Positions 28,332 through 38,300 of a stretch of DNA of 64,000 bases are shown piece by piece. Within the stretch, counting starts at the first letter, position 1, and each line of letters begins with the position of its first letter. Origin of the DNA: Trinickia violacea (lineage in GTDB: Bacteria > Pseudomonadota > Gammaproteobacteria > Burkholderiales > Burkholderiaceae); NCBI RefSeq assembly GCF_005280735.1, contig NZ_CP040078.1, positions 1,116,001 to 1,180,000 of the forward strand, given 5' to 3'. Both the position numbers and the translations under genes were made by a program. The notes under the pieces were generated by a model. The model had not been told where the DNA came from. It made no database searches and worked only from the letters and a program-made list of their open reading frames with translations.

Positions 28332-28625
28332 CTATTTGCGTGGGAGTAGAAATCGAAACACAAATCCCGGAAATGAGAAAACTGCCAGCAGCGATACAGT
28401 GATTGCGTAGAATTGCCAACCTTGGTCGAACACTCTACCCTCCCGTGCCTCTAATGCATAAGCAGTGGAGGCCAAAATCAGATACGTCAACGCAAACTCC
28501 GCTAGGTAAATCCAGATTCTCTTGCCATGCCGAAGAGAGATGACACCAAAGAACCTTGTTGTACTGAAAGGAAGATTGGCCATCGACAAAGCCAAGGTGA
28601 CAATAAACCAGCCAGAGACCGACAT
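28332..28625 (-). CDS. DUF2818 family membrane protein
   Basis: 97 residues, three hydrophobic segments: SGWFIVTLALSMANLPF, LAEFALTYLILASTAYAL and FYAITVSLLAVFSFPGFVF. This matches DUF2818, a small betaproteobacterial inner-membrane protein usually encoded right after the nuo (complex I) operon. Here no nuo gene is nearby, so it is a displaced or extra copy. Function unknown. Confidence 0.82.
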   Translation of the reverse strand: MSVSGWFIVTLALSMANLPFSTTRFFGVISLRHGKRIWIYLAEFALTYLILASTAYALEAREGRVFDQGWQFYAITVSLLAVFSFPGFVFRFLLPRK

Positions 28626-29325
28626 TAAGGATGACCTCGTACCATTTGTAACGTTAGACAGGAAGCTCTGTGATGGGACCGGTGAACCCCGGTTAGGATG
28701 CCGGTGCCAGTCGCCCCAAGGCTACCAACTTCCAATTGAACGAAACATCAGAGCACTATGCAATCTTCCATCAGTATATAAATTCAATACCCGAGCTCTT
28801 TCAACGGGTTCGCGGCGTGACACCGCGAGTCACAGAGCGAACCACACGAAGGTCTTGATTCGTCAGGACAGCGGGAGCGGCACTCCTAGTGCTATGGCTC
28901 CGACGTTCGAGTCTGCAGCGTTGAAAGATCAAACTCAGTTGATCTCATCCAGTCGAGATACGGTGTGCTTCGAAACCTCAAATATGATGCAGCCGCCTCC
29001 GGGTGTCGACGATGTGATTCAGGAAGCGCGTGAGAGGTATTTTCCGAGGTGTGTCCGTCCGTGAACCCGTTCGGTGTCTTGGCGGCGACGACCCTATACG
29101 TGAGTCTATACGCGGATACTAGAGGTTCGTTGAGTATTCCAAAAACGTCCAATAGAATCGGCAACGGTGATCGCTGCATTCAGAGCAAGGACAGACTTTT
29201 CCCTGTTCAACTGGCAGGCACGGATGACCTCCTTTCATGTGATGGTCGAGGCGGCGTTGATATCGATCGCCCAGCCCTCATAGTCAAATGCATTATCTCG
29301 GTAACCGGATTCAAAGGCGGAGAAA
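28626..29325. other. 700-bp region without a supportable gene
   Basis: No ORF with recognisable content. A degenerate dyad (ATAC-GTGA-GTCT) is near 29093. Confidence 0.4.
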
Positions 29326-29520
29326 ATGGCTGCAGATACCATGAAGTGGTTCAATGATGCAAAAGGTTTCGGCTTCATCAAACCGAATGACGGAAGCGAA
29401 GACCTTTTCGCGCATTTCTCGGAGATGCGATCCACCGAATACAAGTCCCTCAGGGGAAATCAATAAGTCTCCTTTGAGATCGGAGCGGGCTCGAAAGGCA
29501 AGCAGGCGTCAAATATCCGC
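29326..29520 (+). pseudogene. CspA-like cold-shock protein with internal stop
   Basis: MAADTMKWFNDAKGFGFIKP with the RNP1 motif KGFGFI, then DGSEDLFAHFSEMR and KSLRGNQ, ending in TAA at codon 47. After the stop the same frame continues with VSFEIGAGSKGKQASNIR, the expected C-terminus. A nonsense mutation at a position usually Arg or Lys therefore truncates a 65-residue cold-shock protein. TVKWFN is changed to TMKWFN, hinting at relaxed constraint. Confidence 0.88.
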
Positions 29521-29723
29521 ACATCCTGTCGAGCTACGAAGGATCTCCCTCGAGCGCGAAGGACGAAAACCGTCGGCGATGTGTTCAAGACTACCGCTCT
29601 CGTCAGGTATCGTCGGACTGGTCGAGCCATCGAAGATGGCCTGGTCCGATGATCATTTCTTGGCCCTACAGCGCGTTTCGTCAACTGGATATGATAGGCG
29701 CGATGCAATATGGACAACACGGT

Positions 29724-30014
29724 ATGGACACGACCCCGACCTTCCGGCACCTCGATTCCCCCGATGACTGGACCCGCGCCTTCGACATCATGAAGGAACT
29801 GCGACCGCATCTGACTGACGCTGACGCCTTCTGCGCGCAACTGCTCAACAAGGTTCGCGAGATTGCTCGTCGCGCGTCCTGCGCGCATTTCCTGCTCGAT
29901 ACCGGATTGCACATGGCGCTCGCGCAACGCTTTTACTTCCGCAACGGCTTGCTCGCCAGAGGTATGCACTTCGTCGAATCGCTCGCCCAGAGCGGATCGG
30001 AGTGCGCGCGATGA
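29724..30014 (+). pseudogene. GNAT N-acetyltransferase with internal deletion
   Basis: FRHLDSPDDWTRAFDIMKEL and PHLTDADAFCAQL match the start of a GNAT enzyme, and CAHFLLDTGLHM and AQRFYFRNGLLARGMHF match its end. The ~55 residues between them, including the acetyl-CoA-binding RxxGxG loop, are gone, so it cannot bind cofactor. The frame is preserved and its stop overlaps the azoreductase start (ATGA), so it may persist only for translational coupling. Confidence 0.7.
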
Positions 30015-30628
30015 AGATTCTTTTCGTTAACGCAAGCCCGCACGGCGAAACGAGCCACGGTTACGGTCTCGCGATTGAGATGATCCGCACGTTGGGCAAG
30101 AGTGCGCATGGAGCAGTGGTAAAACGTGATCTTGCCTCGCAGCCATTGCCACCGATCACGCAGGACTATGCGAAAGCCATCACTTCACGTGACCCTGATG
30201 CGAGCCGGTTCGACGTGTCCGAGCAACTCATTCGCGAGATCGAAACGACGGACGCGCTTATCATCAATACACCGATGCATAACTTCACGGTTCCGGCCGC
30301 GCTGAAGCTGTGGATCGACTATGTGCTGCGCGTTCATCGCACCTTCGCCGTAACGCCTGAAGGCAAGGTCGGTTTGATGCGTGACCGACCCACGTTCGTG
30401 ATTGTCGCTTCGGGAGGTTTTCATAGCGGCGAGCGTGCGTGGCAAGGTGATTTCCTCACCCCGTATCTGCGTTACGCGCTCGGATCCATCGGGTTGAAAA
30501 GCGCTCACTTCGTCTTGCTGCAGGGACTCACACACGGCGACGAGGCCGTGACGGACGCCCTTCAGCGCGCGCGCGAAGGAGTCGCGCGACACCCACTCTT
30601 CGCGTCCGATAACGCCATCACTCTCTAG
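30011..30628 (+). CDS. azoR: FMN-dependent NADH-azoreductase / NAD(P)H quinone reductase
   Basis: 205 residues from MKILFVNASPHGETSHGYGL, with the flavodoxin-like FMN phosphate loop SPHGETSHG, the central NTPMHNFTVPAALKLWIDYV and the isoalloxazine-contact segment VASGGFHSG of AzoR. It reduces azo compounds and quinones by two-electron transfer. ATG at 30011 overlaps the previous TGA and is preferred over GTG 30002. Confidence 0.9.
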   Translation: MKILFVNASPHGETSHGYGLAIEMIRTLGKSAHGAVVKRDLASQPLPPITQDYAKAITSRDPDASRFDVSEQLIREIETTDALIINTPMHNFTVPAALKLWIDYVLRVHRTFAVTPEGKVGLMRDRPTFVIVASGGFHSGERAWQGDFLTPYLRYALGSIGLKSAHFVLLQGLTHGDEAVTDALQRAREGVARHPLFASDNAITL

Positions 30629-31462
30629 CAGTTTTTATCTGTCGTACGCGCGCCGCAGAATGCGTGCGATACGCACGACTTCACCCGCGTCGCTGACATA
30701 GGCGAAGCCGAGAACCACGCTGCGCAATGTGCGCTTTGCGGGCACCGAGGTAACGCGACAATACCCCGCTCAGCACGAGCCCTTCTTTGCCCGTGCCAGT
30801 GGCAATCATGAGATCACCGACGGGAAGGTCCGCGTCCGCTCCGAACAGCACGGCGAGATGCATGCCGCCTAGTAGCGGCTCGACGCTCGCGGTGCTCCCA
30901 AATACTTGTACGAGTCCTCGAGCCAATCACCGTTAGTTGGAGGGTGCACAAAGCGGATAGGCCACGTACCAGCGCACGCAGGTCAGTATTACATCGAGCG
31001 GATAATGCAGGCGCTTGAGCACTCGGGCCACCGCCGGATTCAACGTCTTCATCGAGCTTATTCGTGTCGTTTTCACGCATCGTAACGGAACGCCTTACTG
31101 CAACAGATCCAGCGGCGATGCTCGGGCGGAACGACATCTTCTGCCTCTTGTCGATGATTTTCATCGTGACCATTCCTCTAATCTGGCTGATGAGGCCAAG
31201 CAAGGGCAGCGGCGGGACTTCGGCGGCGGGCGCGCACTGAGATCGGCGCACGCACGTGTAGTCTGCGCCCCGAACTCCAGCTCGTCCGGCAGGCGCATCG
31301 CCGGCGACGCCGATTACCGCGCCCAGGTTACCCCCAATGGAAACAGTGCAGGAAAGACGTGCGAATCCAAATCACCTAGAATAGCTACCGTGATCCTCTG
31401 GCAGGGACGGGCAGCGGTCGGTCGAAAAAACAGGACGTGAGTATGTCCGGTTTTCAACCTCT
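30629..31462. other. 800-bp region with unassigned minus-strand frames
   Basis: A minus-strand frame near 30640-30926 (VEPLLGGMHLAVLFGADADL, then GDLMIATGTGKEGL, shifting frame to SVVLGFAYVSDAGEVVRIAR) looks protein-like in two frames, suggesting a frameshifted remnant of a gene I cannot identify. The rest shows nothing. Confidence 0.35.
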
Positions 31463-32671
31463 GAACGAGCAGCGCGGAAGTATGGACGGGCATGTCGGCG
31501 CCCCGTTGGCCTGTACCCCCGGCATGAATGAACACCGCCATGAAGGACGGGTTCGCCGAAACCGGTTCATTGCAGCGCGCAGCGTCGTCGACCACATTGT
31601 CGGATACGACGCCCCCGCGTGCGCCGTCAGTTGGGGGAGAGGAGGTGAGATGAGTTCGGGTTCGCATTCGACCCGGAGCCCACACGATCGCAAGGAGCCA
31701 GTGGTCTATGTGGTCGACGACGACGAGTCGATGCGTTTAGGCCTTGCCAATTTGCTGCGATCGGTCGGGCTACGCGTGGAGACATTCGAATCGCCGGGGG
31801 ACTTTCTTGCTTTCCCGAAGTACGACGACGCGCCCAGTTGCCTGATTCTCGATGTCAGGCTGCGCGGCGAAAGTGGCCTTGCCTTCCAGGAACAGATTGC
31901 GAAGCGCGATGTGCACATGCCGATCGTATTCATGACCGGACATGGTGACATTCCGATGACAGTCAAGGCCATGAAAGCGGGGGCAGTCGATTTTCTCCCG
32001 AAGCCGTTTCGCGAGCAGGACATGCTGGATGCGGTCGCCAATGCGTTGGTGCGCGACGGTGAGCGGCTCGCCTCCGAACAATCGATCGCGGCGCTCCGTG
32101 TTGCGTATGGCTCGCTCACACCGCGTGAACGAGAAGTCATGGCGTTCGTCGTGGCCGGACTGATGAACAAGCAGATTGCCTCCAAAATGAATCTCAGTGA
32201 AATCACTGTGAAGATTCATCGTGGGCAGGTCATGAAAAAGATGGCGGCGCGATCCGTCGCGGATCTCGTCAAAAAATCGGAATCGTTGCGCGTCAATGCG
32301 CAGTCGCAGAAGTCGTCTTGAGAGCGGCGCGATCGGAAGCACCGTTCCGGCCTCTTGTCGATCCGCTATGGCACGTCCAGGGCAATGCTGAGCCAATGCG
32401 CGACGGCGTCGGGATCAACCGGTTTCTCGAGTACAGCCAGCGCGCCATTTGCCAGGGCCTTTGCTTTCAGGTTGGCCGTTGCGAACGCCGTAATGAAGAT
32501 GGTCGGCGGCGCATACCCGAGTGCAATGATGCGGTCGTGCATTTCCACTCCCGACATGCCGGGCATCATGACGTCGGAGATCAGGCATGACGTCGAGGCG
32601 AGATGGCCGGATTGCAGGAATTCCTCTGCTGATGCGAACAGGCGTGTATGCCTGCCGATCGAGCGCACGAG
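31463..32671 (+). repeat. Direct duplication, copy A
   Basis: About 1.2 kb carrying a FixJ-type regulator and a convergent receiver gene. It is repeated in the same orientation at 33686-34885 with very high identity outside a few divergent patches. Confidence 0.85.
31650..32321 (+). CDS. FixJ/NarL-type response regulator (copy A)
   Basis: 223 residues from MSSGSHSTRSP; this ATG has GGAGGTG immediately upstream, while the longer frame to 31437 lies in repeated non-receiver DNA. Receiver domain (about 16-135): VVYVVDDDESM acidic pocket, phospho-acceptor Asp in LILDVRLRG, FMTGHGD and LPKPFREQD. C-terminal LuxR-type HTH (about 155-215): LTPREREVMAFVVAGLMNKQ, then MNLSEITVKIHRGQVMKKM. Probably a transcription activator responding to a histidine kinase; the giant kinase at 35373 is the nearest candidate. 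Duplicated at 33868. Confidence 0.92.
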   Translation: MSSGSHSTRSPHDRKEPVVYVVDDDESMRLGLANLLRSVGLRVETFESPGDFLAFPKYDDAPSCLILDVRLRGESGLAFQEQIAKRDVHMPIVFMTGHGDIPMTVKAMKAGAVDFLPKPFREQDMLDAVANALVRDGERLASEQSIAALRVAYGSLTPREREVMAFVVAGLMNKQIASKMNLSEITVKIHRGQVMKKMAARSVADLVKKSESLRVNAQSQKSS

Positions 32672-32737
32672 ATTCCCCATCGCGAGGCGGGCGGCCTCGT
32701 CGTCGTCAACTATCGAAACTACCGGAGCAGAACACAA
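32366..32737 (-). CDS. Stand-alone receiver-domain response regulator
   Basis: 123 residues, receiver only: VVSIVDDDEAARLAMGNL, phospho-acceptor in CLISDVMMPGMSGVEMHD, ITAFATANLKAKA and EKPVDPDAVAHWLSIAL. No output domain, so it probably acts as a phosphate sink or relay for the neighbouring kinase/FixJ pair. Convergent with copy A of the FixJ regulator (44 bp apart). Two dyad sites lie 110 and 208 bp upstream (32848, 32946). Confidence 0.88.
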   Translation of the reverse strand: MCSAPVVSIVDDDEAARLAMGNLVRSIGRHTRLFASAEEFLQSGHLASTSCLISDVMMPGMSGVEMHDRIIALGYAPPTIFITAFATANLKAKALANGALAVLEKPVDPDAVAHWLSIALDVP

Positions 32738-32847
32738 GATCAGCCTCGATCTTCAGGAAAGGGAGTTCACGCAGCAAGAACGCCACTGCATGCATCCGCC
32801 TGCATCTACGTTACCCAGCGTAATTGTCGTACCAGCGGCCGGGAATC

Positions 32848-32859
32848 ATACACAAGTAT
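32848..32859. promoter_or_regulatory. ATAC-N4-GTAT dyad (site 6)
   Basis: ATAC-ACAA-GTAT, 110 bp upstream of the receiver gene at 32737 and 98 bp from site 7. Confidence 0.5.
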
Positions 32860-32945
32860 TAGTGCCCCGCATTCGCATCGCCCAACCCTGCTCATCGCGT
32901 GCCTATGCCGGGTACCGCTTGCAGGTTTGCCGATACGGCGAACAC

Positions 32946-32957
32946 ATACTTTGGTAT
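32946..32957. promoter_or_regulatory. ATAC-N4-GTAT dyad (site 7)
   Basis: ATAC-TTTG-GTAT in context ACATACTTTGGTATGA; nearly identical over 16 bases to site 4 upstream of cytochrome b561. Confidence 0.6.
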
Positions 32958-33181
32958 GAGTTACAGCGTTCCTTGCGTCGCAACCGTGTGAGTGAATTGC
33001 TACATATCCGGACCGGCACACGCAGACCATCCGCCGCGGTGCGGCGAGAGCCTGGCAACGCGCGGCACGATGCCAGGTGCTGACGCTACTGCTCGCGACA
33101 GCGGGCCGAAAACGGCGCGTCGGACTATCCGTGCCTCAAGCGTGCCTCCAACTTGCGGCGAGTATCCCGGCCCCGCAGGTT

Positions 33182-33193
33182 ATACCCTGGTAT
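33182..33193. promoter_or_regulatory. ATAC-N4-GTAT dyad (site 8)
   Basis: ATAC-CCTG-GTAT in context TTATACCCTGGTATGA, 155 bp before the 42-codon ORF at 33349. The corresponding site in the right arm (44027) keeps the dyad although the spacer differs. Confidence 0.55.
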
Positions 33194-33348
33194 GAGCGTC
33201 TGAAGCCTAGGTAGGAGCAGCGCCACCCGTCCGTAGGGTGGTCTTTAGGCGCCCGCGCGCCTACCCTTGTGTCATGGCCGATGCGATCGCGCGGTGCGCC
33301 TCGCAACACGTCGTGTGAAGTCACGGCCAGTTTCGAGGGGGATACATC

Positions 33349-33477
33349 ATGTACAACGTACTGCACAACTGGATCTTTGTCGGTGCAAATGCATACGACG
33401 AGTACACATTCGTACCGTGGCTCAACCGGAACGTGTATCGGCGAACAGTAGAGCTGCACCGCATTTGCCTGCTCTAG
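33349..33477 (+). CDS. 42-residue ORF conserved in both inverted-repeat arms
   Basis: MYNVLHNWIFVGANAYDEYT and 22 further residues. The ATG is preceded by GAGGGGG at good spacing, and a dyad lies 155 bp upstream, as for DUF417 and AhpD-like genes. The right-arm copy (43744-43872) differs by one residue (V4G). LHNWIFVG recalls the FHQWIYVG block of the P460 protein, so it may be the stub of a P460-like gene rather than a true micropeptide. No family can be assigned. Confidence 0.4.
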   Translation: MYNVLHNWIFVGANAYDEYTFVPWLNRNVYRRTVELHRICLL

Positions 33478-33685
33478 CTGGTGCAATGCAGATCGGCATT
33501 GAGGTCGACCATGCATGTGCCAATAGTGGGGGCTGTCAATGGATCAATTGGCTATTTCTCAACGTGGCTTTCGCATTGGATTGCTATATGGCGCTGACGC
33601 GTTATCTATCTGTTTCGCGACGAGCTACGCCGGGATCATCTCGTTCATGGAGGTCGCGACGGAAGGAAGCTTCGCCAAGGCAGGG

Positions 33686-34885
33686 GAACGAGCGGAAGTA
33701 TGGATGGGCATGTCGGCGCCCCGGTGGCCTGTACCCCCGGCATGAATGAACACCGCCATGAAGGGCGGGTTCGCCGAAACCCGTTTATAGCAGTGCGCAG
33801 CGTCGTCGACCACATTGTCGGATACGACGCCCCCGCTTGCGCCGTCAGTTGGGAGAGAGGAGGTGAGATGAGTTCGGGTTCGCATTCAACGCAGAGCCCA
33901 CGCGACCGCAAGGAGCCAGTGGTCTATGTGGTCGACGACGACGAGTCGATGCGTTTAGGCCTTGGCAATTTGCTTCGATCGGTCGGGCTACGTTTGGAGA
34001 CATTCGAATCGCCGGGGGACTTTCTTGCTTTCCCGAAGTACGACGCGCCCAGTTGCCTGATTCTCGATGTCAGGCTGCGCGGCGAAAATGGCCTTGCCTT
34101 TCAGGAACAGATCGCAAAGAGCGGTGTGTGCATGCCGATCGTATTCATGACGGGGTATGGTGATATCGAAATGACAGTCAAGGCCATGAAAGCGGGAGCA
34201 GTTGATTTCTTCGCGAAGCCGTTTCGCGAGCAGGACATGCTGGATGCGGTCGCCAATGCGTTGGTGCGCGACGGTGAGCGGCTCGCCTCCGAACAATCGA
34301 TCGCGGCGCTCCGTGTTGCGTATGGCTCGCTCACACCGCGTGAACGAGAAGTCATGGGGTTCGTCGTGGCCGGACTGATGAACAAGCAGATTGCCTTCGA
34401 GGTGAATCTTAGTGAGATCAGTGTGAAGAAGCATCGTTCGCAACTCATGAAAAAGATGGCGGCGCGATCCGTCGCGGATCTCGTCAAAAAATCGGAATCG
34501 TTGCGCGTCAATGCGCAGTCGCAGAAGTCGTCTTGAGAGCGGCGCGATCGGAAGCACCGTTCCGGCCTCTTGTCGATCCGCTATGGCACGTCCAGGGCAA
34601 CGCTGAGCCAATGCGCGACGGCGTCGGGATCAACCGGTTTCTCGAGTACAGCCAGCGCGCCATTGCCAGGGCCTTTGCTTTCAGGTTGGCCGATGCGAAC
34701 GCCGTAATGAAGATGGTCGGCGGCACATACCCGAGTGCAATGATGCGGTCGTGCATTTCCACTCCCGACATGCCGGGCATCATGACGTCGGAGATCAGGC
34801 ATGACGTCGAGGCGAGATGGCCGGATTGCAGGAATTCCTCTGCTGATGCGAACAGGCGTGTATGCCTGCCGAACGAGCGCACGAG
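33686..34885 (+). repeat. Direct duplication, copy B
   Basis: Second copy of 31463-32671. Differences include a missing codon in the FixJ receiver, clustered changes in the receiver middle and the HTH recognition helix, and a one-base deletion in the convergent receiver gene. Confidence 0.85.
33868..34536 (+). CDS. FixJ/NarL-type response regulator (copy B)
   Basis: 222 residues from MSSGSHSTQSP after GAGGTGAG. Same layout as copy A: VVYVVDDDESM, LILDVRLRG, FMTGYGDIEMT, FAKPFREQD, then a LuxR-type HTH. One Asp is missing in the loop (YDAPS for YDDAPS). The DNA-reading part is changed: FEVNLSEISVKKHRSQLMKKM replaces SKMNLSEITVKIHRGQVMKKM, while flanks are almost identical. It may therefore read a different site. 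It lies about 840 bp before the giant kinase on the same strand. Confidence 0.9.
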   Translation: MSSGSHSTQSPRDRKEPVVYVVDDDESMRLGLGNLLRSVGLRLETFESPGDFLAFPKYDAPSCLILDVRLRGENGLAFQEQIAKSGVCMPIVFMTGYGDIEMTVKAMKAGAVDFFAKPFREQDMLDAVANALVRDGERLASEQSIAALRVAYGSLTPREREVMGFVVAGLMNKQIAFEVNLSEISVKKHRSQLMKKMAARSVADLVKKSESLRVNAQSQKSS

Positions 34886-34897
34886 TCGCCCTATCAC
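34581..34897 (-). pseudogene. Receiver-domain protein, broken copy
   Basis: Homologue of the gene at 32366-32737. The acidic N-terminal block (VVSIVDDDEAA) is missing because the duplication ends inside it, and one T is lost near 34661, so after ANLKAKALA the frame leaves GALAVLEKPVDPDAVAHW. The phospho-acceptor segment ISDVMMPGMSG is still present. Non-functional. Confidence 0.85.
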
Positions 34898-35372
34898 GGT
34901 AGCTGGTTACGGTTATTGATTGCGCGGTCCGGTGATATTTTCGCTTCAACCACCGAACAGATCCGCGCGCTTGACCTGAATTATCTGACCGGGTTCAACG
35001 TGGATGATGCCGAGACTTCGACATGGAATGGTGGCATCAATCGGGTTTCGCGGCTGTGCGCGGCCGACGCGATTGTACTGTGAGCGCCGTTCGCGACGCT
35101 GGCCCCCACGTACCGCGCGAAGCCCGGCTTTTGACGACTGGCATATCACGCACTCAGGCAGAAGCGGCGTCAGTGACGCCGGGCCGTGTCCGGGCGGCAG
35201 TCAGCGTAGCGTGAACGCGGGCCCCGACAAGTTCCTCTGACTACTATCGATGGCACCGCGGTCGCCGAAGTGTATCCTGATGTAATCATCGCTTCCGTGG
35301 GAACGAATGTAGCGTCTCCACCAATGACGGGCGGCGGCGAGAAGGCCCCGTGCGCCAGATGACAACCTACAT
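34898..35372. other. Region upstream of the giant kinase
   Basis: About 475 bp without a supportable gene or dyad site. No clear ribosome site before the kinase start. Confidence 0.4.
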
Positions 35373-38300
35373 TTGGTTCCGGTGCCAATGGGTAACAGCC
35401 TCCAGATCCTGTGGGACGATGGCGAGCGCGTCCTCTGCCGAGGGCGGCGCCCGGGTGTAGATAGCCACAACGTCCTGCTGGTGCGTCCCGCCGCCGAACA
35501 TCCATTACCCGCCAGCCTTGATCGCCTCGTTCACGCGTTTGGCCTGAAGAATGAACTCGATGGCGCGTGGGCAGTGCGGCCGCTGGAACTAGTGCGCGAA
35601 GGCGGCCGGACCCTGCTGGTGCTCGAGGACCCGGGCGGTGAGCCGCTCGCGCGTCTGCTCGGCGCGCCGATGGAGATGGGAGATTTTTTGTCGCTCGCTG
35701 CCGGCATCGCCGCAGCGCTAGGCAAGCTTCACCAGCGCGGCCTCGTCCATAAGGATCTCAAGCCCGCGCATATCCTCGTACATTGCGCCGACGGACAGGT
35801 CCGGCTCACCGGCTTCGGCCTCGCCTCTCGGTTGCCGCGTGAGCGACAGGCGCCCGAACCGCCCGAGACGATCGCCGGCACGCTCGCTTATATGGCACCC
35901 GAGCAGACGGGCCGGATGAACCGCTCGATCGATTCGCGCAGCGACCTCTATGCGTTCGGTGTCACGCTCTACCAGATGCTGACGGGCGCGTTGCCGTTTA
36001 CGGCTGCTGACCCCATGGAATGGGTGCACTGCCATATCGCCAGAAAGCCGGTGCCGCCGTGCGAGCTGGTGGAGACCGTCCCTGCCGCAGTCTCCCACAT
36101 CGTCATGAAGCTGCTCGCCAAGACGGCCGAAGAGCGCTACCAGACCGCCGCCGGTGCTGAGCATGATCTGCAGCATTGCCTCGTTGACTGGCAGCGTCGG
36201 CACCGGGTCGATGCCTTCCCACTGGGCGAACACGACACGCCTGACCGGTTGCTGATACCCGAGAAGCTGTATGGGCGGGAGCGCGAGGTCGACACCCTGG
36301 TCGCCACGTTCGATCGGATCGTTGGGAGCGGCCCACCTGAGCTGGTGCTGGTCTCCGGCTATTCCGGCATCGGCAAATCCTCGGTCGTCAATGAACTGCA
36401 CAAGGTGCTGGTGCCGCCGCGGGGGCTCTTCGCGTCCGGCAAGTTCGACCAGTACAAGCGCGACATCCCCTATTCGACGCTGGTCCAGGCATTTCAAGGC
36501 CTGGTGCGCCCGCTGCTCGGCAAGCCCGACACGGAGCTGGCGAGCTGGCGCGACGCCTTGCTGGAGGCGCTGGAGCCCAATGCCCGGCTCATGACCGACC
36601 TTATCCCCGAACTGAAGCTGATCATCGGTGAGCCGCCACCCGTCCTGGCACTAGAGCCAAAACTGGCGCAACGCCGTTTCATGCTCGTGTTCCGACGTTT
36701 CATCAGTGTATTTGCCCGGGCGGAACATCCGCTTGCGCTCTTTCTCGACGACCTGCAATGGCTCGATGCCGCGACACTCGACCTGCTCGAGGACCTGCTG
36801 ACCCACCCGGATCTGCGGCATCTGATGCTGGTCGGCGCCTACCGTGACAACGAGGTCGATGCCACGCATCCGCTGACCCGCAAGCTCCAGGCCATCAAGA
36901 ACGCGGGCGGCTGGATCCATGAGATCACGCTGGCTCCGCTCGCCTGCGAGCATGTCAACCAGTTAATCGCCGAGGCGCTTCACAGCGAGCCGGCGCGCAT
37001 CGCGCCCCTGGCGCAACTGGTCCATGACAAGACGGGTGGCAATCCGTTCTTTGTCATCCAGTTTCTGCACGCGCTTGCCGTAGAAGATCTGCTCACCTTC
37101 GATCATGACGCGGGGCAGTGGTGCTGGGATCCCGGTCGCATCCATGCCAAGGGTTACACCGACAACGTCGTGGACCTGATGGTTGGCAAGCTAAGCCGGC
37201 TGCCGGCTGGGACGCGGCACGCGTTGCAGCAGCTTGCCTATCTCGGCAACGTCGCCGGGATCACGACACTGTCGACCGTTCTCGGCATTCCGGAGGCGCA
37301 GGTCCACGCGGCGTTGTGGGAGGCGACGCGTCAGGAACTGGTCGAGCGGCTGGAGGGCCACTACAGGTTTGGTCACGACCGTGTTCATGAAGCCGCGTAT
37401 TCACTGATCCCCGACGCCTCGCGCGCCGCGGCCCATCTGCGGACCGGGCGGCTGCTCGCCGCGCGGACGCCTCCGAAAAAGCGGGAGGAGGCGATCTTCG
37501 AGATCGTAGGTCAGCTCAATCGCGGCGCCGCGCTGATCACCGAAGAGGGTGAACGGGAGCAACTGGCCGGGTTCAACCTGCTCGCCGGCCGGCGCGCCAA
37601 GGCGTCGACAGCCTATGCCTCGGCGCTCACCTATCTCATCACCGGCGCGGAACTATTGAACGACGAATGCTGGGAGCGCCGGCATGAGCTGATCTTTGCG
37701 CTGGAACTGAACCGGGCCGAATGCGAATTTTTGACCGGGCAGTTATCGGTGGCAGACGAGCGCCTGGCGGCGCTATCGAATCGGGTCACGACAACGGTCG
37801 AACGAGCCAGCGTCGCATGCCTGCACATGGAAGTCTGCACGACTCTCGGTCAGAACGACCGCTCGGTCGCTGTGTGCCTCGCCTACCTTCGGCATGTCGG
37901 CATCGAGTGGTCACCTCATCCGGACGACGAGGAGGTGCGACGGGAATATGAGCGCATCGGGACACAGCTTGGGGACCGGACCATCGAGGAACTCATCGAT
38001 TTACCGGTGATGGAGGACGCAGCCTCGCTCGCGACCGTCGAGGTGCTGGGCAAGTTTTTCGCGCCTGCCTTGTTTATAGATGCGAACCTGGCTTCCCTGA
38101 CAACCTGCAAGGGGGTCAGTCTCAGCCTCGAGCGTGGTAACTGTGACGCTTCATGTGTGCTATATGCCTGTGTCGGCAGGGTCACTGGAGGGCGTTTCGG
38201 TGACTACGAGGCCGGATTCCGGTTCGGCCAGCTCGGCTGCGACCTCGTCGAACGACGTGGACTAAGAGGGTTCGAGGCGAGCACGTATCTTTGCTTCGCG

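Larger units (their letters stand above)
33046..33785 (+). repeat. Long inverted repeat, left arm
   Basis: About 0.74 kb matching 43447-44162 in opposite orientation, with scattered substitutions and small indels. The arms enclose the second FixJ copy, the giant kinase and the genes up to the nitroreductase. Each arm carries a dyad site and the same 42-codon ORF. Confidence 0.8.

Noticed and set aside
29093..29104. ATAC-GTGA-GTCT as a further regulon dyad
   Set aside because: The second half-site is broken and the nearest downstream gene is a dead cold-shock gene.
31437..31649. N-terminal extension of FixJ copy A (and 33700-33867 of copy B)
   Set aside because: The extension lies in repeated DNA that is also present in another context at 43.5 kb, is not receiver-like, and a strong GGAGGTG precedes the internal ATG.
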